Shown in pieces: positions 1 to 6,054 of a DNA stretch of 11,120 nt. A program made the position numbers and the translations under genes. The notes below the pieces were generated by a model. The model was not told the DNA's origin, did not search any database, and saw only the letters and a list, made by a program, of their open reading frames with translations. This DNA is from Pseudomonadota bacterium (GTDB lineage: Bacteria > Desulfobacterota > WTBG01 > CAIYCZ01), in contig JAPLIX010000381.1 in NCBI GenBank assembly GCA_026388865.1, positions 1 through 11,120 on the forward strand. The letters are read 5' to 3'. Position 1 is the first letter of the stretch; every line of letters begins with the position of its first letter.

Positions 1-1079
1 GGACGCAGGGCAACAGGTATGAGATTGATATCCAGCGGTACCCGCCGCACCCCCTTGAGGGCAAGGCCCAGCGCTACGGACAGCAGCGGCAGCTTGCGCT
101 GATCAGCCGCTTCGCGTACGCTGATATCAGCATCCCGCATGACGCTGACATCCAGTCCCGCAGGCTCAGACTGCTCGAGCAGGGACGCTTCATCCAGGTC
201 CTTCCCGGAAAGAAGAACCCGGACCGAACGCTCTAGCTCCGTATGCTCCGGAAGGTTGAGCATGCCCCGCTGGATTTCATGCTGGATCTCGCTCAGATAG
301 AGGTTTGCCTGGTGCTCTTTGGCATTCTCCCGGTCTCTAGCCGCAACCGGCAGGGAGCGCGCATAGTAGAGCGTGTCATCACTCACCAGGTTGAGTTCCA
401 GGTGGCCGTTAAGATAGGAAACCAAAACCTCAAGCGCCGGTGCCGCGGCCTCCCCGCTGCCTGAGGTGCCTTGCAGCGCCCGCGGAAAGAGCTGCGGGAC
501 GGCCTTCTCCAGCTTTGCCAGGAGGGTGCTTTGCTGCAGCAAGTCTTTTTTTGACCAGAGCTTGTCTGCGCCATGACGGCCGGTTTTATGGATGTTGAAC
601 AGCGCCGTGGAGGTCAGCTCGATGCCGCGGGGGCGCACGCCGATTTTTTTAAGCAGATTGAGGTAATTGTCAACCACCTCTTTTTTAACCACGATAAGCA
701 TCAGATAGAGCTGATTTCGTGCCGGAAAGCGCTTCAGTATATAGTAGTCGAAATAGATGGCATCCAAAGAAAACGGCGTGAGCCGGTCCATTTCATAGTT
801 TAAAGCGCTGCCGAGGTTTTCCTCCACGGCAAGGGGCAGATAGACTGCCTGCATCAGCACCTGGTCCCGGGAGAGTGCCAGAAACAGGTTGTCGCGTCCG
901 CCCGGGTGCAGCCGGAGAAACCGCTCAAGGTTGTAGAGAAGAGCCTCATCCCGAGCTTCTCCCTTGAGCTCCCCCAGGGGCATTGTTTCATAGCCTTCCA
1001 GACAGGTGGCGCGCAGCCCCTGTTTCAGGGATACCAGCACCATCTGCTCGTCTTTAATGAGGAGTCCTATGCTCTGCAT
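1..1079 (-). CDS. gspL: Type II secretion protein GspL, PilM/PilN-like (3' part beyond window)
   Basis: GspL is the inner-membrane scaffold that holds the GspE ATPase through its actin-like cytoplasmic domain and pairs with GspM. The reading frame is open from the ATG at 1077-1079 to the left edge (359 codons plus two bases), so the membrane and periplasmic parts are missing. Visible residues resemble the PilM/GspL fold: LFLALSRDQVLMQAVYLPL near 65-83, NYEMDRLTPF near 94-103, a helix LLKKIGVRPRGIEL near 142-155, and VSYLNGHLELNLVS near 220-233. Near 336-355 it reads ALGLALKG then LDINLIP; the first is like the end of PilM and the second like the start of PilN, so the protein looks like a PilM-PilN-type fusion. 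It begins 37 bases after the gspK stop. The ribosome site is weak (AGGA about 14 bases upstream). The identity rests on these motifs plus operon position. Confidence 0.85.
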   Translation of the reverse strand, partial: MQSIGLLIKDEQMVLVSLKQGLRATCLEGYETMPLGELKGEARDEALLYNLERFLRLHPGGRDNLFLALSRDQVLMQAVYLPLAVEENLGSALNYEMDRLTPFSLDAIYFDYYILKRFPARNQLYLMLIVVKKEVVDNYLNLLKKIGVRPRGIELTSTALFNIHKTGRHGADKLWSKKDLLQQSTLLAKLEKAVPQLFPRALQGTSGSGEAAAPALEVLVSYLNGHLELNLVSDDTLYYARSLPVAARDRENAKEHQANLYLSEIQHEIQRGMLNLPEHTELERSVRVLLSGKDLDEASLLEQSEPAGLDVSVMRDADISVREAADQRKLPLLSVALGLALKGVRRVPLDINLIPVALR

Positions 1080-1116
1080 GGCTTTAGTACGGTTCCTGTC
1101 ACAATGATTGACGCTC

Positions 1117-2235
1117 TTAGCTTCCCTCTTGCCAGTGCATAATGAAAAAGTTGTTCCTGGTCAACAGGACCACACCGGTAATATTCCGGCTGGCCGCTTC
1201 GACCAGTCCCCGGCTTTTGATTCTATAGTAGCGGGCCTCGCCCTCGCTGCCTATGGTTATATCCTTTTTCCACACCTCATGGTTTTTGAATTCCGGCAGC
1301 CGGTCGGCAGGCGACGCAAACCGCTTCTCCTTGCGCGCGCGCACGATCATTTGTGCCGTCTCAGCATCCATGCCCTCCAGCAGCTGCAGCTGCGCTGTCG
1401 AAGCGGTATTGATATCGATTTTAAACGTGGTAGAGGTGGAAAATGTCGTAAAAATATTCACCAAACCGAGGTTGCGCTTCTTTTGCTCGTCCTGTTCATC
1501 CCGCGCTGCCGCTTTTTCCTGCTGCTGAGCCACCGCGTCCTGCCCCCCGTCTTCTCCGGTGAGCAGGGCCTGCAGTTCATCAGCACCAATGCTGGCAGCA
1601 TGCTCCGGGTTACCGGCATCACCATAGAATATCCGTTCGTCAATGCCTTTAACCAGCAGCAGGTCTTCAATCACCGGCAGATCCCCGTCCCGGCACGCAT
1701 GGGGTTCAGCCAGGGAGCGGTAATAGTCCTGTTCAGCGCCGTTTACCCCGGTGATCTCGTGGTCAGCGTCCCACCAGTCGATCATGGAATCGGCAACCGT
1801 ATCGCGCTCTTCACCTTCCAGTCCGATTTTTTCTTCGAGCAGGGCTTTCAGCTTGGCCGGGTTCTTTTTCGCCTCGCGTAAAAATGCATTTATGCCAATC
1901 TTATTATTCTCATCTTCAATTGAGACGGCGCAGGTATAGTCCCCAAAGCTAAAGTTTATGGGTCCTATACCGGGCTCCCAGACCAGCGGCGGCGCCTCCT
2001 TGTCCGGTTCTTCCAGGGTGCTGCGTGACGGCGGCCGGTTCATGTTTCTCATCAGTTCCACAATGGCCTTGTTAATGCCTGCTTCAGCACAGTAGGCAGC
2101 CTGTTCGCCGTCCCTGAAGTTTCTGGTGATAACGGTTTCAGTGCGCATGGTCCAGGAAAACTCAGCACAGATAACGGTGAGCAGGGTTATGACCCAGAGC
2201 ACCAGTAACAGTGCAATGCCCTTGTCGTTGTTCAT
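1117..2235 (-). CDS. gspK: Type II secretion minor pseudopilin GspK
   Basis: GspK is the large minor pseudopilin that caps the pseudopilus tip with GspI and GspJ. The 372-residue product has the usual length. The prepilin peptidase site is G6|I7, followed by a hydrophobic helix (about 7-25). Position +5 of the mature protein is Leu instead of Glu, which is normal for GspK and unlike G, H, I and J here. Family landmarks are IEDENNKIGINAF near 106-118, DWWDADHEITGVNGAEQDYY near 153-172 (the region that binds metal in known GspK), and DINTAS near 274-279 opening a helix-hairpin-helix-like segment. Residues about 226-255 form a Gln/Glu/Lys-rich low-complexity linker. The start ATG has AGGA at 2247-2250, 11 bases away. 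A 228-base gap holding a palindromic repeat separates it from gspJ. Confidence 0.94.
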   Translation of the reverse strand: MNNDKGIALLLVLWVITLLTVICAEFSWTMRTETVITRNFRDGEQAAYCAEAGINKAIVELMRNMNRPPSRSTLEEPDKEAPPLVWEPGIGPINFSFGDYTCAVSIEDENNKIGINAFLREAKKNPAKLKALLEEKIGLEGEERDTVADSMIDWWDADHEITGVNGAEQDYYRSLAEPHACRDGDLPVIEDLLLVKGIDERIFYGDAGNPEHAASIGADELQALLTGEDGGQDAVAQQQEKAAARDEQDEQKKRNLGLVNIFTTFSTSTTFKIDINTASTAQLQLLEGMDAETAQMIVRARKEKRFASPADRLPEFKNHEVWKKDITIGSEGEARYYRIKSRGLVEAASRNITGVVLLTRNNFFIMHWQEGS

Positions 2236-2287
2236 GATAGTGCGTATCCTGCCTGCGGCAGGTGCTTGAATATCCGCAGGCCCTCAG

Positions 2288-2465
2288 CAGGCTGTTGAAA
2301 AACGCCCATCTGTCCCGACATGCGTCGGGATTTACCTCTTTCCCGATAGCTATCGGGATCGTTGCGGCGTACCCTGAAGTACGCCTCACTTCTCAGGATT
2401 TCGGGAGCCTTGCACCTGTGCATTTTTGACCAGCCTGGGAAAAACAACTTTTTCAACAACAGGCT
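2288..2465. mobile_element. MITE-like palindrome-rich repeat between gspJ and gspK
   Basis: About 178 bp with inverted ends: GTTGAAAAA at 2294-2302 and TTTTTCAAC at 2449-2457. CAGGCT occurs directly outside the left end (2288-2293) and again at 2460-2465, so it may be a target duplication or part of the element. Between the ends lie four dyads: TCCCGAC/GTCGGGA (2313-2330), the perfect palindrome TCCCGATAGCTATCGGGA (2341-2358), GGCGTAC/GTACGCC (2366-2385) and TGCAC/GTGCA (2411-2422). No plausible protein is encoded. The layout matches short non-autonomous dispersed repeats ending in GTTGAAAAA that I recall as common in Desulfobacterota and related genomes; only one copy is in this window, so dispersal is not shown here. 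It explains why gspJ and gspK are far apart in an otherwise compact operon. Confidence 0.7.
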
Positions 2466-3180
2466 AGATGCCGTAATTGTACATGGTGGCAATGGTATCA
2501 AGCCCTATGGGAATGATAATCTCCTGATTGAACACTCTGCCGTTACCCATATCAAAGGTCAGGCTCACCTCGACCGCGCGCGGGAGGCGCAGCTCTCTGT
2601 CGACTTTTGTCCGGGGATCCCAGGACTGCACCCATTCGCCCTTCTCATCCTTTTTCTTCTGGTCAAAATAACGAAACTGAATCTGTTTTACCGCAGGGTC
2701 AACCACTACTGCCCGGTCCTGGTCACGCAGTGAACGCTCTGCCAGGTCTTCTCCCAGGGCCAGGTCTTCTCCGGCCATGAGCCCGGAGCCGTTTTTCACC
2801 CAGAACTCAAGATAGGAAAGCCCGTGCAGAGAATGGTACAGGTTTGCTGAGGAGACAAATTTCAATGCATGCGGCTCACCAAAAAAAGCATAAAACTTTA
2901 CGTGTTTGTCAAGCTCTCCCGGGGTCATGGTATAGGGAAAGCAGGAGCGGATTTCCCGATACAGGAGATTCGTAACGGCGCGGATCTTCTGATACAGCTC
3001 CAGATCGCGCTCACCCTTTTCCCAGGCGCTGGACCCGAGACGAAACGAGGAAAAGATAACGCCGATCACCAGTGAAAAAATAGTGATGGCAAGCAGCATC
3101 TCTATGAGCGTAAACCCGCGCAGATGGCGCTGTCGCACCGCACGGAGAACATTTAGAAAAACTGGTTGCCTTGCTTCCAT
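2464..3180 (-). CDS. gspJ: Type II secretion minor pseudopilin GspJ
   Basis: GspJ forms the pseudopilus tip complex with GspI and GspK. The 238-residue product has a 22-residue leader ending in RHLRG, the cleavage site G22|F23 (FTLIEM, Glu at +5) and a hydrophobic helix to about residue 43. The soluble domain contains RAVTNLLYREIRSCFPY (67-83) and LSYLEFWVK (121-129), as expected for GspJ, and it ends with IIIPIGLDT. The ATG at 3180 was chosen because the leader length is typical; it overlaps the end of gspI by 28 bases. An in-frame ATG at 3246 would add 22 residues but gives an unusually long leader. The stop codon TAG (2464-2466) overlaps the edge of the repeat inserted downstream. Confidence 0.93.
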   Translation of the reverse strand: MEARQPVFLNVLRAVRQRHLRGFTLIEMLLAITIFSLVIGVIFSSFRLGSSAWEKGERDLELYQKIRAVTNLLYREIRSCFPYTMTPGELDKHVKFYAFFGEPHALKFVSSANLYHSLHGLSYLEFWVKNGSGLMAGEDLALGEDLAERSLRDQDRAVVVDPAVKQIQFRYFDQKKKDEKGEWVQSWDPRTKVDRELRLPRAVEVSLTFDMGNGRVFNQEIIIPIGLDTIATMYNYGI

Positions 3181-3608
3181 TCTTTTTTTCGGACCGTCTT
3201 TAAAGTTGTTACTGATACCTGCCTGATGCGTTCGCCCACGCGCCATTTCACTATTGACTCAAGCTGGAAGGTTTCTATTTTTAAGTTCTTGTAGGCCTGC
3301 TCATCTTCAGGGGCTGCTTCGTGCGTATAGGGCACAATCCGCGTCTCCCATTCATAGCCGTCGCCAAAGGTTCCGCTTTGTGCTGATTCAGCCAGCTCGT
3401 CCGCCATCTTTAATTCTTCCAGCTTCTGCTTTGCATGAAGCATGGCCCGGGTTACCTCCTGAGAGGTGGTGCTGGCCCGGAGGGCTACGGAGAACTGCAG
3501 CAGCAGCACCGTTACGGTAATGGCCAGGATCATGACGGCCAGCAATACTTCCAGCAGCGTAAACCCCCCGTCGCCGCGGGGCGAGGGGTCAGGATTCCGG
3601 CTCTTCAA
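3153..3608 (-). CDS. gspI: Type II secretion minor pseudopilin GspI
   Basis: GspI is a minor pseudopilin that helps start pseudopilus assembly with GspJ and GspK. The 151-residue product has a 15-residue leader, the peptidase site G15|F16 (FTLLEVLLAVMIL, Glu at +5) and a hydrophobic helix to about 39. LHAKQKLEELK near 62-72 and the ending VTTLKTVRK fit the short GspI family. The start is a rare TTG. It is forced: an in-frame TAA lies at 3612-3614, and no ATG, GTG, CTG or other TTG codon occurs between it and the conserved cleavage site. The gene overlaps gspH by 20 bases and gspJ by 28, so translational coupling is likely. Confidence 0.93.
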   Translation of the reverse strand: MKSRNPDPSPRGDGGFTLLEVLLAVMILAITVTVLLLQFSVALRASTTSQEVTRAMLHAKQKLEELKMADELAESAQSGTFGDGYEWETRIVPYTHEAAPEDEQAYKNLKIETFQLESIVKWRVGERIRQVSVTTLKTVRKKEWKQGNQFF

Positions 3609-4164
3609 GGGTTACCACTCCGGTTAAAAAGGCAACGCTCACCCGAAACTTTCGGTCCCGGCTGTCGGCAAGCACCAGCTCCCCGCCCTGTGAGGTGCCA
3701 TCAGGATAGAACACCATTTGCGCCAGCTCCTCTTTGGTTGCGGTTATCTCTTTGCCGCCGACCGTAATCTCCGTGAGGGTAATGCCCTCGGGAAGAGCAA
3801 CAACTTTTATTTCCGGCTTTTTTTTCGCTGCCTCCACAGCGCTCTCTGCTTCCATGCCCGGCGCTTCTTCCGCTGCTTCTGTCTGGTCCGGGGTCAGCGG
3901 CTGGGGGATGCCGCAAATTACGACCCGGTTGTAATCACGGTCAAAGATTACGCTGTAAGGCTGCGAGCGGTTGACTGCCTGGCTGCGGGCATAGCGAAGC
4001 GCCGCGGCAACCTTTTTGGCAGCGGTCTTCAAGGTCAACCCGCTTAAGCCTCTGGTGACCGCGGGACCGGCTAACGCAAGGACAAAACTCATGATCACCA
4101 GGACAATCATGAGCTCAATCAAGCTAAAGCCTTCGCCGGCCGGCCGCGGGCTCATGCTCTTCAT
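3589..4164 (-). CDS. gspH: Type II secretion minor pseudopilin GspH
   Basis: GspH is a minor pseudopilin thought to join the GspI-J-K tip to the GspG shaft. The product is 191 residues with peptidase site G12|F13 (FSLIELMIVLVIM, Glu at +5) and a hydrophobic helix to about 32. LRYARSQAVNRSQPYSVIFD (about 57-76) is typical of the GspH/FimT fold. An Ala/Glu-rich stretch (EAAEEAPGMEAESAVEAAKKK) between strands is a low-complexity insertion. The ATG at 4164 is nine bases after the gspG stop, and AGGA overlaps that stop (AGGATAG). An alternative ATG three codons downstream would still keep the cleavage site. The end overlaps the gspI start by 20 bases. Confidence 0.92.
   Translation of the reverse strand: MKSMSPRPAGEGFSLIELMIVLVIMSFVLALAGPAVTRGLSGLTLKTAAKKVAAALRYARSQAVNRSQPYSVIFDRDYNRVVICGIPQPLTPDQTEAAEEAPGMEAESAVEAAKKKPEIKVVALPEGITLTEITVGGKEITATKEELAQMVFYPDGTSQGGELVLADSRDRKFRVSVAFLTGVVTLEEPES
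3618..3621 (-). promoter_or_regulatory. Ribosome binding site GGAG for the TTG start of gspI
   Basis: GGAG (minus strand) lies nine bases upstream of the TTG at 3606-3608, inside the end of gspH. The in-frame stop just upstream of the TTG leaves no other start, so this short Shine-Dalgarno sequence supports initiation at TTG. Confidence 0.55.
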
Positions 4165-4173
4165 GCCGGTTTT

Positions 4174-4629
4174 CTATCCTTCTTTCTCTTGTGCACCCAG
4201 CACCTTCCAGCTCACAATATCGGCATTCTCTGCCTCGCCGCCGGAGGTGCCGTCCGCGCCATAGGAGATGATGTCATAATCGCGTCCGTCCTCGCCCGGG
4301 CACTTGTACTCAAAGGGGTGACCCCACGGATCAAGAGGAATCGCTTTAGGCAGATACGGGCCTTCCCATTTGGTATCGTCCACCTTTTTTACCAGCTCTT
4401 CCAAATCCTTGGGAAACCTCCCCATGTCAAGCCTGAAGGTATCAATGGCGGTGCAGAACAGTTCAATTTGTGCCTTGGCGGTCTTCTGCTTTGCCGAGCC
4501 CACCTTGCCGAACATGCGCGGCGCGACCAGGGCCGCAAGCAGCCCCAGGATGATGATAACAATTAACAGCTCAATGAGGGTAAACCCCTGTTCTCTTCTT
4601 CTGCGTTTCTCTGCATCGTCTCTTTTCAT
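4174..4629 (-). CDS. gspG: Type II secretion major pseudopilin GspG
   Basis: GspG polymerises into the periplasmic pseudopilus that drives substrates through the outer-membrane secretin. The 151-residue precursor has a basic leader, peptidase site G15|F16 (FTLIELLIVIIILG, Glu at +5) and a hydrophobic helix to about 37. The C-terminal loop holds the family signature PLDPWGHPF (98-106) and YDIISYGADGTSGG (118-131), which in known GspG binds calcium. The ATG at 4629 was chosen because GAGGAGG stands 11 bases upstream and the leader length is normal. A GTG at 4695 in the same frame would add 22 residues and lacks a good ribosome site. It is 67 bases from the gspF stop. Confidence 0.96.
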   Translation of the reverse strand: MKRDDAEKRRRREQGFTLIELLIVIIILGLLAALVAPRMFGKVGSAKQKTAKAQIELFCTAIDTFRLDMGRFPKDLEELVKKVDDTKWEGPYLPKAIPLDPWGHPFEYKCPGEDGRDYDIISYGADGTSGGEAENADIVSWKVLGAQEKEG

Positions 4630-4640
4630 CTTTGGTAAAT

Positions 4641-4647
4641 CCTCCTC
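4641..4647 (-). promoter_or_regulatory. Strong ribosome binding site GAGGAGG for gspG
   Basis: GAGGAGG reads on the minus strand 11 bases before the gspG ATG (4627-4629). It is the best Shine-Dalgarno sequence seen in the operon, in keeping with GspG being needed in the greatest amount, and it decides for this ATG over the upstream GTG at 4695. Confidence 0.6.
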
Positions 4648-4696
4648 ACGTGAAAACGATAAATCCGGCGCCCTCCTGCAGCGTGCCCCGGGCACC

Positions 4697-5926
4697 CTAC
4701 AGCGCTATATCATTAATGCTCAAGATAGCCCAGATGATTGACAGCACAATAAAGGCGACCAGGAATGACATGACCAGTATCAGCAGCGGCTCAAGCACGG
4801 AAATAAAACGCTTGACGGTGTTCTGTATATCCATATCATAGGTGTCGGCAACGCGTATAAGCATCTCGTCAAGCCGTCCGGTCTCTTCTCCCACTCGTAT
4901 CATGTGCATTGCCAGGGAAGGAAAAACACCCGCTGCCCGCATCGGGCCGGAAACACCCTTGCCCTCCTTGGCGCCCTTGCTGATATCGGTTATCGACTGG
5001 GAGATGACCACGTTGTTAATAACCTCCTTGACGATGGTAAGCGACTGCAGCAGCGGAACGCCGCTGTTGATGAGGGTCCCCAGGGTTCGTGAAAGCCGGG
5101 CAACCTCTATCTTTAAGATCAGGGTCTTGAGGAAGGGAAGCTTAAGCTTAAACGTGTCCCAGGCCAGCCGCCCCCGCTCCGTCGCGCACCAGCGCTGAAA
5201 GAGTATATACAGCAGGACCCCCAGGCCCAGAAACAGCCACCAGTAACTTTGAACTGCGTTGCTGACCGAGAGCAGTATCTGGGTCGTCAGTGGCAGCGCC
5301 TTGCCCATTGACTCAAAGATCATGGTGAAGCGCGGTATCACGAATAACAGCATCACCACGATCACCACGGCCATGACGCACACCAGAATGATCGGATATA
5401 TCATGGCATTCAAGACCGTGCTCTTGAGCTGCTGGGAGCGCTCCAGAAAGTCAAGCAGCCGCGTGAGGACCAAATCCAGCACGCCGCCCGCTTCTCCGGC
5501 CTTTACCATATTCACATACAGGCGGTCAAAGACCCGCGGATGCTGCGCCAGCGCATCAGAAAACGAGCGTCCGCCCCGCACATCCTTTAACACCTCCTGC
5601 ACAATCTTTTTCAGCTTTTCATTTTCCGTAAGATCGACGAGTATTGACAGCGTCCGGTCCAGCGGCAGCCCGGCCTTTATCAGCGTGGAAAGCTCCTGGG
5701 TAAAGGCCAGCAGGTCTACAGCGGAGACCGTGTTGAACGGCAGCGCCAGGGAAGAAAACCGCATGGAGAGAGAAAGCTTCTGCCCTGCCGAGGAGGGGCT
5801 TATTTTAATGGGAATATAGCCCATGCTGTGCAGCTTGCTCACCAGCGCCCCTTCCTCGGGCGCGCTCATGATACCCTCAATGATTTTTCCCAGGCTGTCG
5901 CTTGCTTTATATATATACTCTGGCAT
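4697..5926 (-). CDS. gspF: Type II secretion inner-membrane platform protein GspF
   Basis: GspF is the polytopic inner-membrane protein that couples GspE to pseudopilus growth. From the ATG at 5926 the product has 409 residues, the usual size. It begins MPEYIYKASDSLGKIIEG, a standard family start. Two T2SSF repeats are visible (about 70-195 and 275-395), each with an LS.LI..G.PL-like stretch (TLIKAGLPLDRTL; TLINSGVPLLQSL) and a later GE..G (KAGEAGG; VGEETGR). Three membrane segments lie near 173-198, 227-245 and 378-402. The frame is open back to a TTG at 5989, which would add 21 residues unlike the family, so the ATG is preferred although it has no clear ribosome site. Confidence 0.95.
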   Translation of the reverse strand: MPEYIYKASDSLGKIIEGIMSAPEEGALVSKLHSMGYIPIKISPSSAGQKLSLSMRFSSLALPFNTVSAVDLLAFTQELSTLIKAGLPLDRTLSILVDLTENEKLKKIVQEVLKDVRGGRSFSDALAQHPRVFDRLYVNMVKAGEAGGVLDLVLTRLLDFLERSQQLKSTVLNAMIYPIILVCVMAVVIVVMLLFVIPRFTMIFESMGKALPLTTQILLSVSNAVQSYWWLFLGLGVLLYILFQRWCATERGRLAWDTFKLKLPFLKTLILKIEVARLSRTLGTLINSGVPLLQSLTIVKEVINNVVISQSITDISKGAKEGKGVSGPMRAAGVFPSLAMHMIRVGEETGRLDEMLIRVADTYDMDIQNTVKRFISVLEPLLILVMSFLVAFIVLSIIWAILSINDIAL

Positions 5927-5965
5927 GATAGCGTAGATGTAACCAGCGGTTAGAAAACGGTTGCG

Positions 5966-5983
5966 GCCGGCACCAATGCCGGC
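5966..5983. repeat. GCCGGC dyad in the gspE-gspF gap
   Basis: GCCGGC at 5966-5971 and at 5978-5983 are separated by six bases and could form a stem-loop in the gspEF transcript about 40 bases before the gspF ATG. A third GCCGGC-like copy (GGCCGGC) lies near 6003-6009. There is no T-run after it, so it is not a plain terminator. It may affect gspF translation or message stability, or be incidental GC-rich sequence. Confidence 0.35.
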
Positions 5984-6054
5984 TACCAATTGTTACCTGC
6001 ACGGCCGGCAGCGCAAGCCTCTGCAGGCCAGCACCGCTGCTGCGGCAGCATTGG

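Noticed and set aside
1108..1881. 257-codon plus-strand open frame
   Set aside because: It lies wholly opposite gspK, which has clear family motifs; the product has no recognisable domain and no ribosome site was evident.
2252..2262. CCTGC-G-GCAGG dyad upstream of gspK as an operator
   Set aside because: The one-base centre and low information content do not distinguish it from background in GC-rich DNA; it lies in the normal gspK leader.
3181..3246. 22-residue N-terminal extension of GspJ from the ATG at 3246
   Set aside because: It would give a 44-residue leader before the cleavage site, longer than usual, and overlaps gspI by 94 bases without a clear ribosome site.
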